From Argopecten irradians (taxonomy: Eukaryota > Mollusca > Bivalvia > Pectinida > Pectinidae): DNA of 64,000 bases. The notes under the pieces were generated by a model. It searched no databases and was not told where the DNA came from. It saw only the letters and a list, made by a program, of their open reading frames with translations. The stretch covers positions 5,384,255-5,448,254 of the forward strand of contig NC_091134.1 in assembly GCF_041381155.1 (NCBI RefSeq). The letters are read 5' to 3'. Both the position numbers and the translations under genes were made by a program. The stretch's first letter is position 1, and each line of letters begins with the position of its first letter. Below are positions 30,362 to 42,034 of the stretch, piece by piece.

Positions 30362-31197
30362 AACAAGAGGCCCATGGGCCTTAACGGTCATCTGACTAAT
30401 GGCACAATACAACATAGTCATTTAAAGATTTTAGCCATTTTGTCCCCTGTGACCTTGAATGAAGATCAAGGTCATCTTTTAAAACAAATATGGTAGCCCT
30501 TCATGCTAGCATGTCACAGGCCCAATATCAGGTCTCTAGGCCTCTTAGTTATTCACAAAAAGTTATTTTAAGATTTTAGTCTATTTGATCCCTGTGACCT
30601 TGGATGAAGGTCAAGGTCATTCATTTGATCAAACTTGGTAGTTCTTCATCCCAGCATGTCACGGGCCCAATATCAGGTCTCTAGGCCTCCTAGTTATTCT
30701 CAAGAAGTTGTTTAAGGATTTTAACCTATTTGACCCCTGTGAACTTGAATGAAGGTCAAGGTCATTCATTTGAACAAACTGGGTAGCCCTTCATCAAATC
30801 ATGCTGTAGGCCTAATATGAGCATCCTAGATCTTTCGGTTCTTGAGAAGAAGTTGTTTAAAGATTTAAGCCTATTTGACCCCTGTGACCTTGAATGAAGG
30901 TCAAGGTCATTCATTTGAACAAACTGGGTAGCCCTTCATTCCAGCATGTGGCAGGCATAATATGAGAACCCTGAGCCTTTTGGTTCTTGACAAGAGGTTG
31001 TTTAAAATGTTTTAGCCTATTTGACCCCTGTGACCTTGAATGAAGGTCAAGAGTCTTTCATTTGAACAAAATTGGTAGCCCTTCATCCCAGCATGCTACT
31101 GGCCAAATATCAGTACCCTGGGCCTTTCGGTTATTGAAAAGAAGTTGTTTGAATGAAAAGTTTACGCACGGCGGACGGATGACAGATGACCTAAAAA
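30362..31197 (-). mobile_element. Family B element, reversed, in macrosatellite unit 1
   Basis: Read on the minus strand it starts TTTTTTTAGGTCATCTGTC, has a CCGTCCGCCGTGCG-rich lead, then five core units of about 145-150 bp, and ends in AGGCCCATGGGCCTCTTGTT. Plus-strand core motifs: TGACCTTGAATGAAGGTC, AAGGTCAAGGTCATTC, CCAGCATG. A relative lies in a MIIP intron at about 54900-55523. Confidence 0.75.
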
Positions 31198-31393
31198 AAC
31201 TAACAAAACTCAGGTGTGCGATACAGGCCCTCTTGTCAAAACCTGAGTTTTTTTTTAAGAATTTGTTCAATGCACTGAAATATTTACAAAACCAGCTTGG
31301 AAGATAAATAAGCAGAAGACAACAAGTGTTGTTTTGTTATATTTTAATTGTGGTGCAAACATGTAAATGTTGATAAAATGACGCCGCACAAAA

Positions 31394-31425
31394 TCTCCCA
31401 CTTTGAACAATGCTTTGGTGGGAGA
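31394..31425. repeat. Hairpin in macrosatellite tail
   Basis: TCTCCCAC and GTGGGAGA flank TTTGAACAATGCTTTG; a second TCTCCCAC follows. Repeated in every unit. Confidence 0.65.
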
Positions 31426-31969
31426 TCTCCCACTTTGACATCTCTGGAGGGTGGCAACCCTGTCTTGACCTCTTGTTTTATGCGACAGTCTTTAGTTAAA
31501 CCTGTCCAGGTTTACTTAGATGACAAATATTCAGATTTAATTTTGTTTTTTACATTTGTAATGCAATCACTTGTTACTGATAGATGTTCAATGTCAGTGT
31601 TTTGATAAGATAGCTCATCAATTTTAAACATGACCACAAATAGTGTGTTGCTTTGATTTAGACTGGTATTGATATTTAAATAGGTTTCTCTCACTGACCT
31701 ACATGGATACACTGTTTCATTGGTATGTATTTACACATATGAATATTTACCATAGCTAGTATGGCCGAGATGTTCCCAAGGGTAGAATAGGCGACGGTGC
31801 ACATACATTTGGGACCGAAGTTGTAGTTTTCTGGTGCAATAGTGGAAAACTTAAACCAAAACAAACAAGTTTTATACATTATTTTACAAATTTATTTACA
31901 TATAAAACTATAATTGTATAATTTGGTTCTGCAAAATCTATACAGATCTGCTGTACATATTACTAAATA

Positions 31970-34900
31970 GTCAGGGTAGTTTGGTCCTTTGATGTCCATC
32001 AAACGAAATTTGTTAAAACTGGCTGTTGTAATGTTCAAATCAAGAAGTGTCTGTAGGCTTTTAAATGCTCATTTATTAGCGTTTGGGCTGCCATCAGATT
32101 TAATATGGTATGGTCCAGGTATGGCAGTGATAGTAACCCTTGAGTAATGAGGATGTGAGAAAAAAGAGAAACAATTTTTATTGTCAAACTCTACCTTAAG
32201 TACCCTTTGTTCAAACTTTGGTAGTTGAAATTTGTTACCGGTATTTCTCAGTTAGAGTTTGTTACTGCTATTATAATCTCAGAAAGTACTGAAGAGATCT
32301 GTCTCAAATTTCATTTGTAGAATAAATTCCTCTAGGGTCCTTGTTCATTTTGCAATTTGAGACTGATCTATCAACAAAATGGCCGACTGGCCGCCATCTT
32401 GGATTTTGATAGTTACCACTACAAATGTATTTCTCTGAAATTACTGAAGGGATATCTCTCAAATTCCATAAGTATGTTCTCCTTGGGCCCTAGTTGTGCA
32501 TAGTGTCTTTTTGGACTGGTTAGTCAACTAGATGGCCAACCAGCTGCCATCTTGGATCTGGGATTTCATCGTTGAAGTTTGTTGCCACTGTTTCTTAGAA
32601 AGTACTGAAGTGAACTGTCTCAAAATTTATATAGTATGTTTGAAAAAGTTCGAAAAACAGGAAAATATCCCTCTTTCCTTTGTCAGACATAGATCAAACT
32701 TTGGTGGGCACTAAGATCCCTCTGAGATCTCTTGTTTCTACTACTGTATATGTCTACTGTGTTGCATTTTATCAACAGTTATATAAATGACTAAGTGTAT
32801 TTTTGGCATAGAAAAAGCATTTAAAGTGCTCTACATATTTTTCTCCGCCTTTAAGTTTTAAACTTTCGATATTTGCTGTATATAACCATCTATTTTCAAA
32901 CATTGTATGTTTTACAACAGTTTGTGATGGTAAAAATTACAAGAAATATAACTTTAAGGCTTGATTGGTCGCTTTTAAGGTCGTGATTGTCTGTAAAGGA
33001 CAAAAAGACATAGACAAAAAAAGTCTATATATCCTTATTCACAGCCCCACTATCACTACCTCTACCCCTGGGAACAAAGGCCACACTAGCTGTGGTATCG
33101 TGAATAATTCACCACTGAAATCCTCATTTTGTTTGATTCTGTCATGTGTTGAGGCAGAAAACCTTGTTGACAAATCATAGTTGAAAATCAAAACCAGACA
33201 TACTTCGTGTATACAACGTTTTTAGCTCACCTGGTCCAAAGGTGAGCTTATGCGACTGTTGCGTCTGGCATCCGTCAACAATCCACTTCTTTTCCTTGGA
33301 CTTCTTCTGGTCAGATTAACGAAATACTACTGGTAGCATCCTTATGGGGTACCGACTGAAAATTGTTCAAATGGTCAGACTGAGGGGCCGGGCCAAAAGG
33401 GGTCAATTTGGCTATTTCTATATAAATTACTTCTTCTCTGAAACTGAGTATGGGTTAGCACTCATATTGCAATGGTAGCATCCTTATAGGTGCATGGGGA
33501 TTCAAAATTATACAAATGACTGGGCTGACCCCCAGGGCCTGAGGCACGGGGTCAATTAGGCTACTATTTCCATATAAATTACTTCGTCTCTGAAACTATG
33601 TATTGGATATATAGTACCCATAATTGTTATATCATTTGGATTCAAAATTAAACAAATCGTGGGATCAATTTTGGTAATTTTTCTAATTGTAAGAGTCTTT
33701 GCGATATTTACTAAAAAAAACAAGAGGCCCATGGGCCTTAACGGTCATCTGACTAATGGCACAATACAACATAGTCATTTAAAGATTTTAGCCATTTTGT
33801 CCCCTGTGACCTTGAATGAAGATCAAGGTCATCTTTTAAAACAAATATGGTAGCCCTTCATGCTAGCATGTCACAGGCCCAATATCAGGTCTCTAGGCCT
33901 CTTAGTTATTCACAAAAAGTTATTTTAAGATTTTAGTCTATTTGATCCCTGTGACCTTGGATGAAGGTCAAGGTCATTCATTTGATCAAACTTGGTAGTT
34001 CTTCATCCCAGCATGTCACGGGCCCAATATCAGGTCTCTAGGCCTCCTAGTTATTCTCAAGAAGTTGTTTAAGGATTTTAACCTATTTGACCCCTGTGAA
34101 CTTGAATGAAGGTCAAGGTCATTCATTTGAACAAACTGGGTAGCCCTTCATCAAATCATGCTGTAGGCCTAATATGAGCATCCTAGATCTTTCGGTTCTT
34201 GAGAAGAAGTTGTTTAAAGATTTAAGCCTATTTGACCCCTGTGACCTTGAATGAAGGTCAAGGTCATTCATTTGAACAAACTGGGTAGCCCTTCATTCCA
34301 GCATGTGGCAGGCATAATATGAGAACCCTGAGCCTTTTGGTTCTTGACAAGAGGTTGTTTAAAATGTTTTAGCCTATTTGACCCCTGTGACCTTGAATGA
34401 AGGTCAAGAGTCTTTCATTTGAACAAAATTGGTAGCCCTTCATCCCAGCATGCTACTGGCCAAATATCAGTACCCTGGGCCTTTCGGTTATTGAAAAGAA
34501 GTTGTTTGAATGAAAAGTTTACGCACGGCGGACGGATGACAGATGACCTAAAAAACTAACAAAACTCAGGTGTGCGATACAGGCCCTCTTGTCAAAACCT
34601 GAGTTTTTTTTTAAGAATTTGTTCAATGCACTGAAATATTTACAAAACCAGCTTGGAAGATAAATAAGCAGAAGACAACAAGTGTTGTTTTGTTATATTT
34701 TAATTGTGGTGCAAACATGTAAATGTTGATAAAATGACGCCGCACAAAATCTCCCACTTTGAACAATGCTTTGGTGGGAGATCTCCCACTTTGACATCTC
34801 TGGAGGGTGGCAACCCTGTCTTGACCTCTTGTTTTATGCGACAGTCTTTAGTTAAACCTGTCCAGGTTTACTTAGATGACAAATATTCAGATTTAATTTT

Positions 34901-35324
34901 GTTTTTTACATTTGTAATGCAATCACTTGTTACTGATAGATGTTCAATGTCAGTGTTTTGATAAGATAGCTCATCAATTTTAAACATGACCACAAATAGT
35001 GTGTTGCTTTGATTTAGACTGGTATTGATATTTAAATAGGTTTCTCTCACTGACCTACATGGATACACTGTTTCATTGGTATGTATTTACACATATGAAT
35101 ATTTACCATAGCTAGTATGGCCGAGATGTTCCCAAGGGTAGAATAGGCGACGGTGCACATACATTTGGGACCGAAGTTGTAGTTTTCTGGTGCAATAGTG
35201 GAAAACTTAAACCAAAACAAACAAGTTTTATACATTATTTTACAAATTTATTTACATATAAAACTATAATTGTATAATTTGGTTCTGCAAATCTATACAG
35301 ATCTGCTGTACATATTACTAAATA
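31970..35324 (+). repeat. Macrosatellite unit 2
   Basis: Private change ACTGAGTATGGG for ACTGAGCATGGG; otherwise close to the others. Confidence 0.95.
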
Positions 35325-38300
35325 GTCAGGGTAGTTTGGTCCTTTGATGTCCATCAAACGAAATTTGTTAAAACTGGCTGTTGTAATGTTCAAATCAAGA
35401 AGTGTCTGTAGGCTTTTAAATGCTCATTTATTAGCGTTTGGGCTGCCATCAGATTTAATATGGTATGGTCCAGGTATGGCAGTGATAGTAACCCTTGAGT
35501 AATGAGGATGTGAGAAAAAGAGAAACAATTTTTATTGTCAAACTCTACCTTAAGTACCCTTTGTTCAAACTTTGGTAGTTGAAATTTGTTACCGGTATTT
35601 CTCAGTTAGAGTTTGTTACTGCTATTATAATCTCAGAAAGTACTGAAGAGATCTGTCTCAAATTTCATTTGTAGAATAAATTCCTCTAGGGTCCTTGTTC
35701 ATTTTGCAATTTGAGACTGATCTATCAACAAAATGGCCGACTGGCCGCCATCTTGGATTTTGATAGTTACCACTACAAATGTATTTCTCTGAAATTACTG
35801 AAGGGATATCTCTCAAATTCCATAAGTATGTTCTCCTTGGGCCCTAGTTGTGCATAGTGTCTTTTTGGACTGGTTAGTCAACTAGATGGCCAACCAGCTG
35901 CCATCTTGGATCTGGGATTTCATCGTTGAAGTTTGTTGCCACTGTTTCTTAGAAAGTACTGAAGTGAACTGTCTCAAAATTTATATAGTATGTTTGAAAA
36001 AGTTCGAAAAACAGGAAAATATCCCTCTTTCCTTTGTCAGACATAGATCAAACTTTGGTGGGCATTAAGATCCCTCTGAGATCTCTTGTTTCTACTACTG
36101 TATATGTCTACTGTGTTGCATTTTATCAACAGTTATATAAATGACTAAGTGTATTTTTGGCATAGAAAAAGCATTTAAAGTGCTCTACATATTTTTCTCC
36201 GCCTTTAAGTTTTAAACTTTCGATATTTGCTGTATATAACCATCTATTTTCAAACATTGTATGTTTTACAACAGTTTGTGATGGTAAAAATTACAAGAAA
36301 TATAACTTTAAGGCTTGATTGGTCGCTTTTAAGGTCGTGATTGTCTGTAAAGGACAAAAAGACATAGACAAAAAAAGTCTATATATCCTTATTCACAGCC
36401 CCACTATCACTACCTCTACCCCTGGGAACAAAGGCCACACTAGCTGTGGTATCGTGAATAATTCACCACTGAAATCCTCATTTTGTTTGATTCTGTCATG
36501 TGTTGAGGCAGAAAACCTTGTTGACAAATCATAGTTGAAAATCAAAACCAGACATACTTCGTGTATACAACGTTTTTAGCTCACCTGGTCCAAAGGTGAG
36601 CTTATGCGACTGTTGCGTCTGGCATCCGTCAACAATCCACTTCTTTTCCTTGGACTTCTTCTGGTCAGATTAACGAAATACTACTGGTAGCATCCTTATG
36701 GGGTACCGACTGAAAATTGTTCAAATGGTCAGACTGAGGGGCCGGGCCAAAAGGGGTCAATTTGGCTATTTCTATATAAATTACTTCTTCTCTGAAACTG
36801 AGCATGGGTTAGCACTCATATTGCAATGGTAGCATCCTTATAGGTGCATGGGGATTCAAAATTATACAAATGACTGGGCTGACCCCCAGGGCCTGAGGCA
36901 CGGGGTCAATTAGGCTACTATTTCCATATAAATTACTTCGTCTCTGAAACTATGTATTGGATATATAGTACCCATAATTGTTATATCATTTGGATTCAAA
37001 ATTAAACAAATCGTGGGATCAATTTTGGTAATTTTTCTAATTGTAAGAGTCTTTGCGATATTTACTAAAAAAAACAAGAGGCCCATGGGCCTTAACGGTC
37101 ATCTGACTAATGGCACAATACAACATAGTCATTTAAAGATTTTAGCCATTTTGTCCCCTGTGACCTTGAATGAAGATCAAGGTCATCTTTTAAAACAAAT
37201 ATGGTAGCCCTTCATGCTAGCATGTCACAGGCCCAATATCAGGTCTCTAGGCCTCTTAGTTATTCACAAAAAGTTATTTTAAGATTTTAGTCTATTTGAT
37301 CCCTGTGACCTTGGATGAAGGTCAAGGTCATTCATTTGATCAAACTTGGTAGTTCTTCATCCCAGCATGTCACGGGCCCAATATCAGGTCTCTAGGCCTC
37401 CTAGTTATTCTCAAGAAGTTGTTTAAGGATTTTAACCTATTTGACCCCTGTGAACTTGAATGAAGGTCAAGGTCATTCATTTGAACAAACTGGGTAGCCC
37501 TTCATCAAATCATGCTGTAGGCCTAATATGAGCATCCTAGATCTTTCGGTTCTTGAGAAGAAGTTGTTTAAAGATTTAAGCCTATTTGACCCCTGTGACC
37601 TTGAATGAAGGTCAAGGTCATTCATTTGAACAAACTGGGTAGCCCTTCATTCCAGCATGTGGCAGGCATAATATGAGAACCCTGAGCCTTTTGGTTCTTG
37701 ACAAGAGGTTGTTTAAAATGTTTTAGCCTATTTGACCCCTGTGACCTTGAATGAAGGTCAAGAGTCTTTCATTTGAACAAAATTGGTAGCCCTTCATCCC
37801 AGCATGCTACTGGCCAAATATCAGTACCCTGGGCCTTTCGGTTATTGAAAAGAAGTTGTTTGAATGAAAAGTTTACGCACGGCGGACGGATGACAGATGA
37901 CCTAAAAAACTAACAAAACTCAGGTGTGCGATACAGGCCCTCTTGTCAAAACCTGAGTTTTTTTTTAAGAATTTGTTCAATGCACTGAAATATTTACAAA
38001 ACCAGCTTGGAAGATAAATAAGCAGAAGACAACAAGTGTTGTTTTGTTATATTTTAATTGTGGTGCAAACATGTAAATGTTGATAAAATGACGCCGCACA
38101 AAATCTCCCACTTTGAACAATGCTTTGGTGGGAGATCTCCCACTTTGACATCTCTGGAGGGTGGCAACCCTGTCTTGACCTCTTGTTTTATGCGACAGTC
38201 TTTAGTTAAACCTGTCCAGGTTTACTTAGATGACAAATATTCAGATTTAATTTTGTTTTTTACATTTGTAATGCAATCACTTGTTACTGATAGATGTTCA

Positions 38301-38678
38301 ATGTCAGTGTTTTGATAAGATAGCTCATCAATTTTAAACATGACCACAAATAGTGTGTTGCTTTGATTTAGACTGGTATTGATATTTAAATAGGTTTCTC
38401 TCACTGACCTACATGGATACACTGTTTCATTGGTATGTATTTACACATATGAATATTTACCATAGCTAGTATGGCCGAGATGTTCCCAAGGGTAGAATAG
38501 GCGACGGTGCACATACATTTGGGACCGAAGTTGTAGTTTTCTGGTGCAATAGTGGAAAACTTAAACCAAAACAAACAAGTTTTATACATTATTTTACAAA
38601 TTTATTTACATATAAAACTATAATTGTATAATTTGGTTCTGCAAATCTATACAGATCTGCTGTACATATTACTAAATA
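35325..38678 (+). repeat. Macrosatellite unit 3
   Basis: Shares GGGCATTAAGATCC with unit 4, where units 1, 2, 5 and 6 have GGGCACTAAGATCC. Confidence 0.95.
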
Positions 38679-41600
38679 GTCAGGGTAGTTTGGTCCTTTG
38701 ATGTCCATCAAACGAAATTTGTTAAAACTGGCTGTTGTAATGTTCAAATCAAGAAGTGTCTGTAGGCTTTTAAATGCTCATTTATTAGCGTTTGGGCTGC
38801 CATCAGATTTAATATGGTATGGTCCAGGTATGGCAGTGATAGTAACCCTTGAGTAATGAGGATGTGAGAAAAAGAGAAACAATTTTTATTGTCAAACTCT
38901 ACCTTAAGTACCCTTTGTTCAAACTTTGGTAGTTGAAATTTGTTACCGGTATTTCTCAGTTAGAGTTTGTTACTGCTATTATAATCTCAGAAAGTACTGA
39001 AGAGATCTGTCTCAAATTTCATTTGTAGAATAAATTCCTCTAGGGTCCTTGTTCATTTTGCAATTTGAGACTGATCTATCAACAAAATGGCCGACTGGCC
39101 GCCATCTTGGATTTTGATAGTTACCACTACAAATGTATTTCTCTGAAATTACTGAAGGGATATCTCTCAAATTCCATAAGTATGTTCTCCTTGGGCCCTA
39201 GTTGTGCATAGTGTCTTTTTGGACTGGTTAGTCAACTAGATGGCCAACCAGCTGCCATCTTGGATCTGGGATTTCATCGTTGAAGTTTGTTGCCACTGTT
39301 TCTTAGAAAGTACTGAAGTGAACTGTCTCAAAATTTATATAGTATGTTTGAAAAAGTTCGAAAAACAGGAAAATATCCCTCTTTCCTTTGTCAGACATAG
39401 ATCAAACTTTGGTGGGCATTAAGATCCCTCTGAGATCTCTTGTTTCTACTACTGTATATGTCTACTGTGTTGCATTTTATCAACAGTTATATAAATGACT
39501 AAGTGTATTTTTGGCATAGAAAAAGCATTTAAAGTGCTCTACATATTTTTCTCCGCCTTTAAGTTTTAAACTTTCGATATTTGCTGTATATAACCATCTA
39601 TTTTCAAACATTGTATGTTTTACAACAGTTTGTGATGGTAAAAATTACAAGAAATATAACTTTAAGGCTTGATTGGTCGCTTTTAAGGTCGTGATTGTCT
39701 GTAAAGGACAAAAAGACATAGACAAAAAAAGTCTATATATCCTTATTCACAGCCCCACTATCACTACCTCTACCCCTGGGAACAAAGGCCACACTAGCTG
39801 TGGTATCGTGAATAATTCACCACTGAAATCCTCATTTTGTTTGATTCTGTCATGTGTTGAGGCAGAAAACCTTGTTGACAAATCATAGTTGAAAATCAAA
39901 ACCAGACATACTTCGTGTATACAACGTTTTTAGCTCACCTGGTCCAAAGGTGAGCTTATGCGACTGTTGCGTCTGGCATCCGTCAACAATCCACTTCTTT
40001 TCCTTGGACTTCTTCTGGTCAGATTAACGAAATACTACTGGTAGCATCCTTATGGGGTACCGACTGAAAATTGTTCAAATGGTCAGACTGAGGGGCCGGG
40101 CCAAAAGGGGTCAATTTGGCTATTTTTCTATATAAATTACTTCTTCTCTGAAACTGAGCATGGGTTAGCACTCATATTGCAATGGTAGCATCCTTATAGG
40201 TGCATGGGGATTCAAAATTATACAAATGACTGGGCTGACCCCCAGGGCCTGAGGCACGGGGTCAATTAGGCTACTATTTCCATATAAATTACTTCGTCTC
40301 TGAAACTATGTATTGGATATATAGTACCCATAATTGTTATATCATTTGGATTCAAAATTAAACAAATCGTGGGATCAATTTTGGTAATTTTTCTAATTGT
40401 AAGAGTCTTTGCGATATTTACTAAAAAAAACAAGAGGCCCATGGGCCTTAACGGTCATCTGACTAATGGCACAATACAACATAGTCATTTAAAGATTTTA
40501 GCCATTTTGTCCCCTGTGACCTTGAATGAAGATCAAGGTCATCTTTTAAAACAAATATGGTAGCCCTTCATGCTAGCATGTCACAGGCCCAATATCAGGT
40601 CTCTAGGCCTCTTAGTTATTCACAAAAAGTTATTTTAAGATTTTAGTCTATTTGATCCCTGTGACCTTGGATGAAGGTCAAGGTCATTCATTTGATCAAA
40701 CTTGGTAGTTCTTCATCCCAGCATGTCACGGGCCCAATATCAGGTCTCTAGGCCTCCTAGTTATTCTCAAGAAGTTGTTTAAGGATTTTAACCTATTTGA
40801 CCCCTGTGAACTTGAATGAAGGTCAAGGTCATTCATTTGAACAAACTGGGTAGCCCTTCATCAAATCATGCTGTAGGCCTAATATGAGCATCCTAGATCT
40901 TTCGGTTCTTGAGAAGAAGTTGTTTAAAGATTTAAGCCTATTTGACCCCTGTGACCTTGAATGAAGGTCAATGTCATTCATTTGAACAAACTGGGTAGCC
41001 CTTCATTCCAGCATGTGGCAGGCATAATATGAGAACCCTGAGCCTTTTGGTTCTTGACAAGAGGTTGTTTAAAATGTTTTAGCCTATTTGACCCCTGTGA
41101 CCTTGAATGAAGGTCAAGAGTCTTTCATTTGAACAAAATTGGTAGCCCTTCATCCCAGCATGCTACTGGCCAAATATCAGTACCCTGGGCCTTTCGGTTA
41201 TTGAAAAGAAGTTGTTTGAATGAAAAGTTTACGCACGGCGGACGGATGACAGATGACCTAAAAAACTAACAAAACTCAGGTGTGCGATACAGGCCCTCTT
41301 GTCAAAACCTGAGTTTTTTTTTAAGAATTTGTTCAATGCACTGAAATATTTACAAAACCAGCTTGGAAGATAAATAAGCAGAAGACAACAAGTGTTGTTT
41401 TGTTATATTTTAATTGTGGTGCAAACATGTAAATGTTGATAAAATGACGCCGCACAAAATCTCCCACTTTGAACAATGCTTTGGTGGGAGATCTCCCACT
41501 TTGACATCTCTGGAGGGTGGCAACCCTGTCTTGACCTCTTGTTTTATGCGACAGTCTTTAGTTAAACCTGTCCAGGTTTACTTAGATGACAAATATTCAG

Positions 41601-42034
41601 ATTTAATTTTGTTTTTTACATTTGTAATGCAATCACTTGTTACTGATAGATGTTCAATGTCAGTGTTTTGATAAGATAGCTCATCAATTTTAAACATGAC
41701 CACAAATAGTGTGTTGCTTTGATTTAGACTGGTATTGATATTTAAATAGGTTTCTCTCACTGACCTACATGGATACACTGTTTCATTGGTATGTATTTAC
41801 ACATATGAATATTTACCATAGCTAGTATGGCCGAGATGTTCCCAAGGGTAGAATAGGCGACGGTGCACATACATTTGGGACCGAAGTTGTAGTTTTCTGG
41901 TGCAATAGTGGAAAACTTAAACCAAAACAAACAAGTTTTATACATTATTTTACAAATTTATTTACATATAAAACTATAATTGTATAATTTGGTTCTGCAA
42001 ATCTATACAGATCTGCTGTACATATTACTAAATA
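38679..42034 (+). repeat. Macrosatellite unit 4
   Basis: Shares GGGCATTAAG with unit 3; private 2-bp insertion in GGCTATTTTTCTATAT and a broken motif AAGGTCAATGTCATTC. Confidence 0.95.

Larger units (their letters stand above)
28611..31969 (+). repeat. Macrosatellite unit 1
   Basis: The most divergent unit at its 5' part: CTTGTTGCTCATTTTGC, where others have CTTGTTCATTTTGC, and GCCATTTTGGATT where others have GCCATCTTGGATT. Expected for an array edge. Confidence 0.95.

Noticed and set aside
31348..31605. 85-codon frame and other 60-71 codon frames repeated in each macrosatellite unit
   Set aside because: They recur because the unit recurs. They overlap transposon cores, lack recognisable domains, and one is broken in unit 6 by a 1-bp insertion.
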